DNA from: Purshia tridentata
Taxonomy: Eukaryota > Streptophyta > Magnoliopsida > Rosales > Rosaceae
Assembly (NCBI GenBank): GCA_003254885.1
Contig: QANT01000191.1
Location: 1-64,000, forward strand
DNA length: 64,000 nt
Direction of reading: 5' to 3'
The notes below the pieces were generated by a model that had not been told where the DNA came from, made no database searches, and worked only from the letters and a program-made list of their open reading frames with translations. Below, piece by piece: positions 11,150 through 23,762 of this stretch. How positions within the stretch are numbered: the stretch's first letter is position 1; each line of letters begins with the position of its first letter. The translations under genes and the position numbers were made by a program.

Positions 11150-12820
11150 GGCAATTTCCTTGACAAAACAGCTTGTAATTATGTTAGATTTGAATCTCAC
11201 ACAAGCTCTAGACTAAGTTAGGAACATTTGAGTGTGCAATGAAGTCTACACAGCTGGTCCTACATCCCTTATGCCTAAGGTAATACCCATACCATGCATT
11301 TCACGCAACATCAGTTTTTTCACAGAGTAGTGCATGTTTTGACTAGTCTATGACATATCATACACTGCACTTTTCTGGCACGGGAACTACACATAATATA
11401 TTGTGAATATTAAGTGATCCCACGTGAGTCTTTTATGTGGGTCACACTCCTAAATGGGTATTTGCACTTGTCTAATTTTCTGACTTCTTTTGTTTGGGCC
11501 TTTACTCTCCTCATTTATTCTCCAGCCCACATCAGTTTTTAATGGGTTTTCATTTTGCACTATTCATCATCTTCCCCAAATCTTTTTTTTGAAAATGGAA
11601 ACTTTCCCAAAACAACTCAGCCTCTCTCCCACACGAATCTTCAGATTCCCTTTGGCTTATTCGGCTATGAGCTGTCCTGAAAGTTTGTTAGGACTTGAGC
11701 CTATTATTGGCTGCCATGTGAAACGGTGTGGGTATGCGTGTGTGGCTACTGCTACAAGGTACGGGCAACCCTTCATTCTCTTTGTCACTCACATTTTTGG
11801 TATGGTGTGAGCAGCCTTTGAGCTGAGTGTTTTGGGGTGACCAAATGGGTATTTTAATTTTCAAGAATTGAAAGTTTTTCTTTGAAAATTTTCTTGTGTT
11901 CATCTCTTGAATTGTTTTATCTAAAAACTAAATGGGTTTTATGTATGGGTTTCATATTTCTTCAATGAGCATAAACACATCACTCTAGTTTTTAGATTTG
12001 GGAATTTCTTCAAAAAGCATAAACACATCACTCTAGTTCTTAGATTTGGGTTTATATTGGCTTCTTCAAATCTTGTTTGGTTGAAGGAGTTGATCTTGTT
12101 AACCCAAAATATTGCATATCACTTCCATATCTTGAAGATCCATAAGCAAGCTGAAAATGGGGTGCTACATGTTGATGAGCTAGAGGATAGAGCTGCCAAC
12201 AAAGTAAATGACTCTTGGCTGCTTGGTTGAAGGTTGCACAAAGTGGGTATGCTAGCTGCTACTTAGCTTTAGAGTTAGTAAATGAGCTTGTGTGCTGATA
12301 TAGACTTTGTATTGAACCTCAACATATTGGATTGCCTGGTCAGCGGATAAGACCCCCAGTTTTTTAACCCTTGAGGTTTTTCTGGGTGAACAACTTGTGT
12401 GTCTCCTCTTTGTGTTGCTGAGTTTATTTGGGTCGTATATATCTTGTGTTTATTTTCTTGGTATTTGGCATCATACCATGACTTATGATTGATAATATTA
12501 TAGCTGATGAACTGAATCTAATCTAGCATCACACACCTCACTCTAGTTGTGGCTAGCACTGGGATGCCTATTTTGATGGATCCTTGAGTGCCTAGGTTGT
12601 CACTCCTCACATGATTATTTGAAATGCTTGCTGGTTGTGTTTCTTGGGCTGTGCATCTGTCGTACAGACTTGAGTGTGTTTGATTGGTTCAGTCTTGTCA
12701 AATAGTTTTAAAATTGGGTCCGATCAGTGATCGTTGTTTTACTTAGGTGCTTTAGGGTGTTAAAGCACTTTGTACCAAACTTCAGAGTGCAATGTTATCA
12801 TACATCCGAAGTCTAAGGTC
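11150..12820 (+). repeat. Family A non-coding LTR-like repeat, copy 1
   Basis: The stretch shares a series of phrases, in the same order, with 19340-21060 and, inverted, with 63330-64000: CACAAGCTCTA, GGTTGCACAA, GTATTGAACCT, GGATTGCCTGGTCAGC, TTTTTAACCC, TTTCTGGGTGAACAACTT, CCTAGGTTGTCACT, GGGTCCGATCAGTGA. There is no coding capacity. The layout is that of a plant LTR or LARD/TRIM-type non-coding retroelement; the class is inferred. A 54-bp internal direct repeat lies near 11960-12060. It is a diverged fossil. Confidence 0.5.
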
Positions 12821-13235
12821 GACCCTGAGGCAGGGCACAGAGGGCGACAGCTTAAGACCTAGGAAAATGGGGGGCCCATAAAAGCTTTTATATATATGTA
12901 TGTATTATAAAAAATAAAAGAAATGATATAGGCCAATAATTTAAAAGGCCCAACTCCCAAGCCAAAATATTGATTCAACTACTTCACTCTGAATCTCAAT
13001 TCCAATGCCACAGTGGATTGTCTTCTCAGTTCTCTCTCTCTCTCACTCTTAGACTCTCAGTCTCTCTCTCACACTCTCGATTCATCTTGTCCCTCTCAAT
13101 CTCTAAGTCTCTTAGATTGTATTCTCTCTCTCTGTCATTGGTCCATCATAATCAGCAAAATTTCCTTTTGCCTTTGATGCAAAATAAAGATTAGCAAAAT
13201 GTTTAGCGGTGCGGCAATCACTGCCCAATGTCCTT
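12820..13235. other. Intergenic; possible hAT-type end
   Basis: GTCGACCCTGAGGCAGGG near 12820, followed by GGGGGGCCCATAAA, an AT-rich tract and a CTCTCTC leader, resembles the end of a plant hAT element. No transposase, partner end or target duplication was found. No gene is seen. Confidence 0.3.
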
Positions 13236-14100
13236 TTATTCCACACCGTTCATAGATATCTGCAAGATCCAATTGGATGAACCTCGACCTTTGTCTTGTA
13301 TATCACCATTGTTATTCCTTTGATTGTGGTACGGTGCAGTTTGGTTATTGGAGGAACGATTATAACCATCACGGTTCCTTGTGTTATTTCGATTATGACT
13401 ACGATCATTATTATCTTGATTACAGCTTTGCCTATTATTACGCTCACGATTACTTACATGAGCATTTGCATGGTTGGCTTTAGGAATGGAGTTAAAGATA
13501 GCATTCACCTCAAGAATCGGATTAGAGCCAATTGGGCGAGATTGGTGATGTTTCAACAGCAGTTCATTATTTTGTTCTACCACTAATAGGCATGCAATCA
13601 ATTCAGAATATTTTTGGAACCTGCGCTCACAATATTGTTGTTGGAGGACTACATTAGAAGCATGGAATGTTGAAAAAGTTTTCTCCAACATGTCCTCTTC
13701 GGTCACTCTATTCCCACACAATCTTAATTGGGAGATAGTTTTGAACATTGCAGAATTGTACTCACTGACTGACTTGAAATCTTGCAATCGTAGGTGCATC
13801 CAATCATGACGTGCCTTTGGAAGGATAACAGTCTTTTGATGGTCATATATTTCCTTTAAGTTGGTCCAAATGATAAAAGGATATAAGGAATTCATTTTTT
13901 AGCCCTTCGTCAAGATGGTGGGGAAAAAAGATCATAACTTTTGTACCATCTTGCAAAAATGCTTTATTGTTCTCTTGGATTGTATCTCCAAGGCCCTTAG
14001 AGGTGAGATGGATTTTGGCATCAAGGATCCATTATAGGTAGTTATTGCCAGTGAAATCAAGAGCCACGAACTCAAGCTTTGTGAGATTCAACATTGTTTT
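13236..14100 (-). pseudogene. Copia gag fossil (UBN2/Retrotran_gag type)
   Basis: The translated region contains WTNLKEIYDHQKT, RHDWMHLRLQDFKSV, ISQLRLCG and EEDMLEKTFSTFHASN, which are hallmarks of plant copia gag, followed by an Asn/Arg-rich basic tail. It would encode the particle core protein. The copy is broken and incomplete. Confidence 0.75.
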
Positions 14101-14862
14101 CGACACTACAAAACAATATTAGGATCCAACAAGCTAAATTTAAGCTTTGAAATATGTAATTTCATAAGAACTTTTAGTTCCAAATCAAAAGGAACAAAAA
14201 GTCATTGATAGCATAGGAGGCACCTTTGGCACTCAATTAAGATTGAGGAAATTCAAACCTCTCAATCAATTTTTGGATCATGGAATATTTTATTCATATC
14301 AATTTGATGATAAAGATCACATTTTTGAAGCAAATATTGAACAATAATATAAATAGAACACTGTTTCAATGAAACAAGTATACAAGCTTATGTTAATATA
14401 AAATTGATTAGTAATAAATTGGTATACGGCAATTTTAAATAGAAGCATGAAATAATATATAAATTACTTAGAACTTTAGAAGTGATCAGGCTATTAGTAG
14501 TAAATCAACAGGTTCTTGATTTCAACAATATTAAATGAATCAATTAATCAAAATATTAATATATTAATATTAAACTAATCAATATCAATCAATTATGAAT
14601 AGTCCAATGATGGCATTGAAATACTCAATAAAAATTCAAAGATCTTTGATAGCAAAATGAAAAAACTAGTTACGTAAAACCCATTTAATTGATAAGCACA
14701 TATAAAGAGACAAATCAATGTATAAAATAAACTCATTGCACGTATCACGACAAATATAAAGTAATCGGCAGTTTTTATCAAAAGAATCATTGAGATGTTA
14801 CAATTTGATAAGGAGCCGAACAAATAAAAAAAATTACCAAGAGCAAACTCGTGCTGATAACA

Positions 14863-15074
14863 TGTTATAAAATAATGAAATTGAGAGAACAGTAATCATA
14901 AACTGAGAGGTAAAATTCCTCTCCCATTGGTCTTTTATGTATAGGCTTCGGGGATGACTCAAGATAAGTATGTGAGTCTTCTCTAGTTTACAAGGACTAG
15001 ATTTCTACTTAATATCAAATACATTTAGATGACTATATAGATTATGAACATTCATTTATTAATTATTCATAACA
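14863..15074 (-). repeat. Copia LTR, 212 bp
   Basis: It begins TGTTAT and ends ATAACA on the element strand, giving a 6-bp inverted terminus with TG...CA ends, and it borders the primer-binding area at 14862-14847. Only this LTR is found in the window. Confidence 0.7.
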
Positions 15075-15116
15075 TATTTGTATTTATTTGGCTCATTAAA
15101 TGTAATTGGTCTTAAA

Positions 15117-17110
15117 TGTCAAGCCCCGACCCTCGGACACGTAACTAAAAACTCTTTCCTGCAACTGTGGACCCCTTTTTCTGAAACTGTGAGCCATGAA
15201 TATAAAATAATTTACTGAAGAACAACTGTAATTTTACAAAACAATTTACATAAAACCAAGTGTAAAACTTTTTACATAAAAATCACAGTGTAAACTAGCT
15301 TTCTGAAACATTGCTGGTCCCACTGCCTCGTCTTCTCTCCACTGCCTCCTCAGCTTGCTTAACCTGCAAAACTAAAACCCTGCAACCAACCACAGGTGCA
15401 CCGGGTTTACACACAAACCCGGTAAGCTCACTAGAGCTCGTATGAGTGAAATCCAACTATAACCTCAAATTAACTAAAATAAAATAATCAAATCACAATC
15501 CAACTTAAGCCTTAAATCACAATCAAACCTCAAACCAGAATTCACAATTCTTAACTCGGTCACCAATCCTCTAAACCCAACCAATTCACTGTCCCAAACT
15601 GTAATACCTCAATTATCCTCAGTTAAACCTCTAAACTGAAAATCACCTCAAAACAAACCACAAGATCCTTACTTGGGATCCAACTAGATCCTTCAACTGG
15701 GATCCACTAATCTTCGAACAATAACCACTGCTCCTTATTTAGAATCCAACTTAATCCTCAATCGATACCCACTGATACTCCAATCTCTTACTTAAGCCTT
15801 TAACCTCAAATAACCTTTAACACCTCGAGATCTTCAATCCTAATTTTCGTACCCCCCTTAACTAGCAAACAACAACCAATCACACAAAGCAAACGAGTAA
15901 CTGAACCGGAAAAATTAACTGAACTAAAATTAATTGGTCTTAGGTTCACTCACAGTGACCACGCGAAACTGAACTACCCTTCGTGGCTCCTTTGCACGGA
16001 TTCCAAAATCCGGCAGCACAACGGCATTGGGAATACAATTCCCGAGCTAAGCTAACCTGTTAAGACCAGACAACCAAAGAAACAAACAACAGTGTTCACA
16101 ACCAAGCCAGCAATTACAAAAACGGGCGGGAACCACCACGCACGGTGGCTGCCCGACCCTCGGAAAACACACGAAAGGTCCAAGAAACTCACCCAACCTC
16201 ACCGGTGGTCCTACTAGGCTCTGGGGAGGCTAAACGGCACGAGAGGACACCAAACACGACCACCACGCACGGCAAAGCTGTGGTGGCCGTGGCTGCCTAA
16301 CTTGGGTAAAACACAACCACCTTTTAAAGCTCAAACCAAGCACACAGACTTCAAGAGGACGTCGAGGGGATCGAAAACCATACCTCACTCGACGGAAAAG
16401 GTGGCCGGAAACGTCTGAATTTCGCCGGAGAAGCCGCGACCTTCACGGCTTCGATTCGCCGTCTACAGCCTCCGATGAACGATCGGAGGACACCACCGTG
16501 ATGGGCTCGACGAGAGGAGTGGTTCTGGGCTGGTGGGAGGTAGCGCCGTCGCCGGAATCGCAGCGATCACCACCGACGATGCCGACTGTGCACAAAAGGA
16601 TCTTCTCTTTCCGGCCGTTTCTGGGCTGGACGGTGGCTACGGGAAGCAAGAGGGGAAGGAGACGACCACGACAGGCCAAAGTCCGAGCCCAGCCGCCGCC
16701 GGACGCGCCCCCACGCGCCGGTGGAAGCTGCAGCTGAAGAGAGAGTCGCGAGACGGAGAGAGACTTCGGGAGAGGAGAGAGAAACTGAGGTGCTTTTTGG
16801 GGTTTTGGGCTTTTAAAAACAACTTTTTCAAAATTACCAATTTGTCCTTCTCTTCACATGTCCGTAACTTTCAAACCGTAGCTCCGTATGACGCGTGCTA
16901 TGTGTCTACGAACTCGTGAGAACGAGACCTTTCCCAGGAACCCAAAGTCAACGCGAAAAGTCCTCCCGAACAAAAAGTCAACTTTTTGCCCAACTTTCAA
17001 ATCAACTTCAAATTTTTGAAAAACGCCCAAAATGTTTTACTTTTTCAATAAAATCCCGAAAACCTTTAAAAAGCTTATCAAAACCCCTTTGGAAAGTGTG
17101 GGGTGTTACA
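15117..17110 (-). mobile_element. Solo LTR, Ty3/gypsy type, about 2 kb
   Basis: On the minus strand it starts TGTAACACCCC at 17110 and ends GGGGCTTGACA at 15117. The 5 bp on each side are TTAAA (15112-15116 and 17111-17115), a perfect target duplication. No internal region is attached, so this is one LTR left by LTR-LTR recombination. The first ~300 bp resemble the LTRs at 3466 and 57875 (GTTGACTTT, CGAGTTCGTAGACAC, GAGCTACGGTTTG). The intact target duplication argues for a moderately young insertion. Superfamily is inferred from LTR style. Confidence 0.85.
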
Positions 17111-17280
17111 TTAAATATTTGCTTTCGCTACTAAATTATATTTTTCTAAATTTTGATTTTAAATTCAAACAGGCTTACGTATTTTAATGATTTTGGAATT
17201 ACAATGCCAAGCCACTAAGTGTTGTATTCTCAAAAACCCTTAAAGTATGTGCGGCACGTGCTTGAGATTCGGAGCGTGAC

Positions 17281-17590
17281 ATATAAAGGGGCAATTTCAC
17301 TTACACCCCCTCAAGTTTGACGAAATTGCATACACATTACTTAGGTTTCAAAAATTACGTGCACATCCCCTACTGTTAGTTACTTTTGACTAAAATTAAT
17401 TTTTGACCATCCAACTTTGGACTTTTTTACTCTTGCTGGTGACATCTAAACTAATAAATGATTCTTAGTTTTTACATATTGATATTATCAAAGTCAATGG
17501 TGATCAAAAAGTAATTTTTATCAAAAGTAACTTACAGCAAGGGGTAATTTTGTCAAACAAGAGATGGTGTAAGTGGAATTGTCTCTTATA
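17281..17590. mobile_element. Foldback MITE, about 300 bp
   Basis: The left arm GGCAATTTCACTTACACC (about 17289) and the right arm, read in reverse complement, ACAATTCCACTTACACC pair over a long stretch. The match continues inwards through TTTGACAAAATT and AAGTTACTTTTGA phrases. There is no coding capacity. The flanks near ATATAA are similar on both sides, but the exact target duplication is unclear. Confidence 0.65.
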
Positions 17591-18198
17591 TCAATAATCA
17601 ACATGTTTATTATTAGCAGGCTTTGCCTCCGCATCCATGCCTTGTATTTTGTCAATCAAATTAATCTTTGATGTTCTTCTCTCAATCCATGTATGTACGA
17701 TGGGTGATTCTAAAGTGACACTTAGATTTGTTTTTCATGTAATTAAGTTCATTTATAGCATTAAGATGAAAAAAATCTGGATAAAGATTTTATCTATAAA
17801 TTGTTGGCAACATGTTTTGTAGTTGGCTGTGTAAAGCTGAACTAAAGCTTTTATGATAGAGAAAGTTGTTCAGGTTACTATTTGTATGTCATGAAAATTG
17901 GAATGATCTTATTGGCTTCATCTATATGATGATTTTGGACTGGATGATCTGGAGAAATGTTACCCTACAAAGATATGCCTGAACCAGTTGTTAAAGGTTT
18001 AATTTTACATTTCTATTTCTTTCCCCTCTTTAATTGTTTGATCCTTTGTTCCCAACAAAGATTTGTGATTTTAGCAATGTTCCGGGACTGACACATATTG
18101 CCATATAAGTGAACAACTATGTGTTATGATATGGGTGGACGTTATTAATATACTCTAAAAATATAAACATGTCGTCCAACAATGCCTTTGCATATTGG
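17591..18198. other. AT-rich intergenic stretch
   Basis: No gene or element was recognised. Short open frames lack any family resemblance. Confidence 0.4.
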
Positions 18199-19189
18199 AT
18201 TGATTATAGGGTTAATTACATAAAAAATCAATAAAATAATTTTTAATTCCATAATGGTCAATGCATTATTTAAATAATAGACATTGACTAAAATGTAATA
18301 AAATAAAAATGAACTGTAACAACTAGACTTAAAACATAGGTTTATTTACGTTCCTTGCTACTTTGCTTACAAACAAGTGACATTATTAATGTCTTGTAAT
18401 TATAAAAATTACAAATAAGTAAATAATAACCACAAGTCAACACATGGCAAAATTAACATAACTAATTAACCAATATTTGTAGGATGACAACATATATTAA
18501 CAAATTCCACTACCGATCTCCTAGTATTAATAACATATAAGCTTCTTCTTTTTTTTTTTCATTTATCTCATTTTTTCCCAAGAATCTTATTTTTGTTCAT
18601 CCTCTTGTTTAAAATGCATATTAGACACATAAAGTGTATATATTAGACACTATTTTTTATTGAAAATTATTGCACAATTTATAAAATATATTAGTGGCAA
18701 TGTCTAATATATTGATTTTAAATAGGAAATTGTTACATAGTTTTAGAAACATATTAGACAATGTCAGGTAGTGTGCATATTACACTGAAATTTAAAACAT
18801 ATACTGTCGAACAGTGTATGTCTAATCAATCATTGTTGACTGCCAAGGAATAGACTCACAAGGGCAAGGTATACTCTTAGATTTATAGAAATATAAGTAT
18901 AAGTCCAAATGCTTTGAAAATTGATTGAATGATTTTAAACATATAAAGGTTCATTCACAAAAAATATCAATTGTTTTGGAGATGTGGATTAGTATAGTTT
19001 CACTAATCAATCTAGTCTAAGATTTGGGAGCAATGCTCATCCTCCAAATCTAAAGGTTGAGTAATTAATGTCCCACAACCTCAAATCATATGATCTACTA
19101 TACAAAAACCAATCCATGTAGGTCTAACATCATCCCATTAATCTCGATTTGGGTTGAAATCACAAGGAACACAATAGAGGTTGGAAAAA

Positions 19190-21340
19190 TAGATATGCTA
19201 AAGAAAATAGTTGCTAGATAACAAATTTCAAATATTCAAGATCAACTTAGAAAATGCATAATTAATACATCTGGGGTCCGATTAAGGTGATCTTGGTCTT
19301 AAAATGACCATTAGGATGTCTAGTTTCTACTATTAGTTTTAGTATTTTAAGTTGGCTTTTCTCCTTGACAAAATTATTGTAATTATGTTGTAATTGTCAC
19401 ACTCACAAGCTCTAAGGTTGAATTAAGGTTAAGATCAATTGGGTTGAAGAAATCAAAATTGAAGTTGCAATGCAAGCGGCTTGAAGGCATAATGCATCTC
19501 ACACATCTCATTTTGCATTCCATGTTTGTCTCATCTTCAACTTTATGCCTGTTTGACTAGTCCCTTTACACTGGTCATACGAACTTTTTTTTGCACAAGT
19601 GGTCTGCACATGTCTTTTTATCTTTTAAGTAAGGTCATATGTAAGGCACATGTCTAGACTGTCTCTTATCTCCTTAATTTGACCATTTCGTGTCTAAACA
19701 TCCAAAGCAACATCAGTTCCATCACTGTCCCCAATAAACAGCCCATGTTCATTGTTTTTCACGAAAATCAACTCCACCATCTGTTATCATTCATGTCTTT
19801 GGTTACTTCTAATTAAAAAGGTGAATTGAATTGAGAAGTCAACTTCTCTCTTTCTACGTGAGTCCGAGGTTTTCCTTTGTAGGAAAACTTGTTCTATCTT
19901 GGAGGTTGGAGAATACAGGCAGTGTGTAGTACATTGCCTCAGGTTGCTGCATGTCACATCATGGGAATAGGTGAGTTGGTGCCTTTCATTTTTGAATAAC
20001 TCTCTCTATGCCTCATTTTAGCTGCTAGCATGAGAGCGTAGTATTTTCTTTTAGGGTTCATGTTTTTATCAAGTGAGAAAATTGTTTTGAAAATAAAATA
20101 CTAGATATTTTCTTCACCTGATATTTGGGTTGCTAAAATATGTATGTTTAGTGTGAGTTTCATGATTTCACATCTTTATAAACACTTCATATAGATTTTA
20201 GGCTTGGATTTTCCATTGGCCATATTATGATTGCTTGAAGAGGCTGATTTTTAAATAATCCAAAAATTGCATTTCAAGAACATACACTAAGGAATCTACT
20301 AAGTTTGCTGCCACATGGTGCCATGGGTTTATGAGCTTGGAACTTGAGCTACTAACATCATGTTTTGGCCATTTGCTTTGCTTAAGAAGATTGCAAAAGG
20401 GTAAGATGCTGCCACTTAGTACTAGGACTTAATGTATGACCTTGTTTGTGTATGACCTCTTGTATTTGAATCTCTTGTTAGTGGATTGCCCAATCAGCCA
20501 AAAAGGACCCTTAGTTTTTAACCCTGTGTGGTTTTTTTAGGTGAACATCTTGTGTGTCTTTTTCATTGTTGATTTGCTCTTGTGTGTGTTGTTTTACTTT
20601 AGTCACAAATCCTTGAACACACACATGTACACCTTGAGTTCTTATGTCAGCTATTGGATTTGAAATGTTGAAGTTGAAATTGAATCACACACTACTTTAG
20701 TTGTGGATAGCACAAGAATGCCTACACTAATGGATCCTTTGAGTTCCTAGGTTGTCACTGAATCGCACATCACTTTAGTTATGGATAGCAGCACTGAGAT
20801 GCCTACACTGATGGGTCCTTTAAGTGCCTAGGTTGTCACTTTATTATTGACAGGTGGTCTCACTTGTTGTAGTGATTGAGTGTGTATGGTTTCAATCTAT
20901 CATGTAGATTTGTGTTCACTTGACTAGTTTAGTGACGTCATATAGTTTAAATTTGGGTCATGTCAGTGATTAAGATTTTAATTACAGTGTTGAGGTAATT
21001 ATATCACCTTTTACCAAATCTCAAAAACTCTTTGTCAAACAGTACAGTTTTTCAAAATCATTGTCTCTGGGTCAGAGCAGTGAATATGTGACAGTGTCTA
21101 TGGGGCAAAAGAAAATAGTTGCTAGCTGACAGATTTTAGAAATTCAAGTTCAATTTAGAAAATGCATATCTAATGCATTTGGGTCCGATTAATGTGATCT
21201 TAGTTTTAAAATAACCATTAGGGTGTCTAGTTTCTGCTTACTAAAAACCAAATCAAAACTCTTTGTCAAACAGTATAGTTTTCAATATCATTGTCTCGGG
21301 GTCAGAATAGTGAATGTGTGACAGTGTCTATATTTAAGTT
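19190..21340 (+). repeat. Family A LTR-like repeat, copy 2, with flanking direct repeats
   Basis: The core (about 19340-21060) runs parallel to 11150-12820. It is bordered by a direct repeat of about 135 bp (19190-19330 and 21110-21240, AAAGAAAATAGTTGCTAG to GTGTCTAGTTTCT) and an 80-bp repeat (21025-21105 and 21250-21330, CTCTTTGTCAAACAGTA to GACAGTGTCTAT). No coding sequence was seen. The copy lies inside the Mutator-like element and must be the later insertion, unless it was captured. It is a diverged fossil. Confidence 0.5.
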
Positions 21341-21544
21341 TGTAGATAAATGACAATGGTTATGTATTTCCATTTTTAGAATAATGTTTCTACTTGTTAT
21401 GTTGTTGATACTCTCATTACTTCTTATAAAAGTGTCAAAATGATAATTAGCATATGCAAATTCATACATATATTGTCATATAGATACTCATTTTTAGTAT
21501 CTATAAAAATCTAAATAGATATTGTCACACATATACTAAAAAAA

Positions 21545-21730
21545 CCACACATATTTTCAAATTAATAGCTACATCTTAGTGTCCAAAATTTAAAAAAACA
21601 AATAACACCACACATTTTTTCCAAAATCAATAGCTACATCACAGTGTCCAAAATTAGAAAAAAAAGAAAAAAACACCACACATTTTTTCCAAATCAGTAG
21701 GTGCATTACAGTGTCCAAAACTAAAACTTG
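21545..21730. repeat. Tandem repeat, three units of about 67 bp
   Basis: Each unit carries CACACATTTTTTCCAAA, AATAGCTACAT and AGTGTCCAAAA phrases with small changes. The array lies in the right half of the Mutator-like element. Confidence 0.7.
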
Positions 21731-22592
21731 AATATGGTGTCTTTCACTTTTGAAACTGTAAAATGAGCTACTAGGTAAATTACTCATATCATTTCAACGT
21801 ACATAATATATTTGGTTGTCATCATAAATAAAATTTATTCTTTTATATAAATCTTGATATACTTTAATTTCAATTTTTCATGCAGCCAAAAACATACATT
21901 ACTATACATCCACTAAAACTTATCTTAGTCAATACAAACATGAGTTGATAAAATTGCATACACCCTTATGCCCACATGTAGGCTATTAACTGAATCAACC
22001 AAATTATTCAAAGTCCACATAAATAATTTCAGCTAAGAACATTTTAAAAGGATGTAGAAGTACTAGAACATAACTTGTATTTTATATAAAATGTATAATT
22101 CGTATAACAAAAACAGTTTGATAAAAAATTTAATGACAACGTAACATAATCAATTCAAGCAACTTTTAAAAATAGTCATTGTCATTTATTTAGTCTAGAA
22201 ATTTTTTTAATTAAAAATGAAGAAATATGATATTTTTGTCTTATATTGATGCTTTAGCCTTTAGATTAGAAATGCTTAATCTTAGCCAATAGATAGAACA
22301 ATGTCAAACACTTACTAAGTTTATTTATAATCTTGTGTTAAATTATGTGATCATATTTTGTTTATTAATATTCAAGCAATTTTCTAGAAAAGTAATAGAA
22401 GGGCAAAAAATTATGTTAACAATATAAAATTTTAAAATAAATTAGGTATTGGGTGGACCATTGACTAAAATGTAATTTTTCAAAATATACCATTGATTAC
22501 TATGGAATATGAAATTATGCATTGACTTATTTGTAATTTAAAAATGTTTTATTGATTTATTTGTAATTTTCTATAATTTTCTATTGATTATA

Positions 22593-23762
22593 CCACGTAG
22601 CGGTATATCAATTAATTAAACCAACTAAATTTTCCATCCGAGGCCGGTTTTGTAATAGAATCCGTTTTACTAATTTCCAAGCTTCGATGAAGATCATGGA
22701 GCTTGGGATATGTCAAAACACTCGTCCTTCAAACTAACACTTAGTGCATGCATATTGCCTTGTGGTTTATATTTCCTTTGGATTCAAACATTCAAGCTGC
22801 GGATGTCATCTTGTGTTATCGATCAAAAGAAAAGGGTTATGTATGTGGATTATAAGCAAGCTTTTCTTAAAAAAAAAAAAAAATTCAGAATCTTGGATTC
22901 CTTTTTTTTTTNTTTTGTCTTACAAACAATAGAAAAATCTAGGATCTCCCACTTTTTAACCCACCTTAAAACGCTTATGGGTGAATTTGGATTCATTTAT
23001 TATTGCGAACATAATTGTAAATTAGAGAGTGCAACAACCATAGAGGATTTTTCAACCCAAATGACTATATCATGACACATTCTGATGCATGTTTAGCCAA
23101 GGCATGAGCCACAACATTACAAAGCCCTAGACTGGTCCTGAATAAAAAATGAGCTCATCAGTGAAATAAAGGCCTTCTCTAAACAACACCCTCCACTGCT
23201 ATACTTCACTTTTGAGCATGTTATTAGTCATTGATCGAGTACCAGACCAGTGTCAATGATGGAAATCAATATCAGTAGTGGTACTTTTTAACCTCGCAGA
23301 CTAGGTTCAAGGTTGAAAAATGTGGAGTTCAAAAGAATACAAAGAATCGATAAGGTAAGTTTCAGAAACACTTCGGCGTAAAATGAACAGTGAGTGCATA
23401 AATTTAAAAGAATCAAGAGACTAAATGCAATGCCATTCGACTAATAAAGTCCCCCTTCTCATCCGTACAAATCAGCTGAAATCAACATAAAGAATAAACA
23501 AATGAACAATACAGAAATTAATGCAGAGAATAGAGACAAAATAAACAAAAAACCAAAGCTTACAAGAGATAGACATTACTACATTAGAACTACTAACTGC
23601 TATTTCAAAATACAAAATAATAACACACGCTTTGCCCGTCAATGCACGGGACCAGAGACCACCATGGTTCCTTTATACGAAATATCCCATATACTGGATG
23701 AATCACTAGAATTTCTGCCGCTGGCCTGAGACAGACACAAATACGTTTCCAGATCAAGGTCG
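22593..23762. other. Region downstream of TWD40-2
   Basis: This holds the 3' untranslated part of the minus-strand gene ending at 23763 (extent not determinable), an N at 22912 in a T run, and a small RNase H fragment (23010-23125). No other gene is seen. Confidence 0.5.
23010..23125 (-). pseudogene. RNase H (RVT_3) C-terminal fragment
   Basis: The minus strand reads NVVAHALAKHASECVMI, the characteristic end of plant LINE-type RNase H domains, followed at once by a stop. Nothing upstream continues the domain, so it is a small relic. Confidence 0.5.

Larger units (their letters stand above)
8402..11150 (+). mobile_element. CACTA (En/Spm) DNA transposon, 5' half
   Basis: The element starts with CACTACAAGAAAAAAG at 8402. 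TTTGGGCGACG-type subterminal repeats on both strands run to about 8760, followed by a pyrimidine-rich leader with internal tandem repeats (8760-9215), a leader intron (about 9215-9894, AT-rich, ending TTTACAG) and a multi-exon Transposase_24-type gene. Around 11150 it gives way to family A repeat sequence. No 3' terminal repeat is found, so the copy is truncated, and no TNP2 transposase is present. Confidence 0.8.
13236..15074 (-). mobile_element. Ty1/copia element, partial: one LTR plus gag
   Basis: On the minus strand an LTR of 212 bp (15074-14863) opens TGTTATGAAT and closes TTTATAACA. It is followed directly by TGTTATCAGCACGAG, the primer-binding area typical of plant copia elements. A non-coding leader with small AT-rich repeats follows, then a copia gag region (about 14100-13236) with the UBN2-type gag pattern. 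Protease, integrase, reverse transcriptase and the second LTR are absent. It is a broken, 3'-truncated fossil. Confidence 0.75.
18209..22582. mobile_element. Non-autonomous Mutator-like element with 10-bp target duplication
   Basis: ATTGATTATA occurs at 18199-18208 and again at 22583-22592. Between them the ends form long imperfect inverted repeats. From the left AATTACATAAAAAATCAATA is followed by AATGGTCAATGCATTA and CATTGACTAAAATGTAAT; the right end read in reverse gives AATTACAAATAAATCAATA, then GTCAATGCATAA and ATTACATTTTAGTCAATG. Long inverted repeats with a 9-10 bp duplication fit the Mutator superfamily. No transposase is found. The inside holds AT-rich tandem motifs, an approximately 67-bp repeat (21545-21730) and a family A copy. 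Confidence 0.7.
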
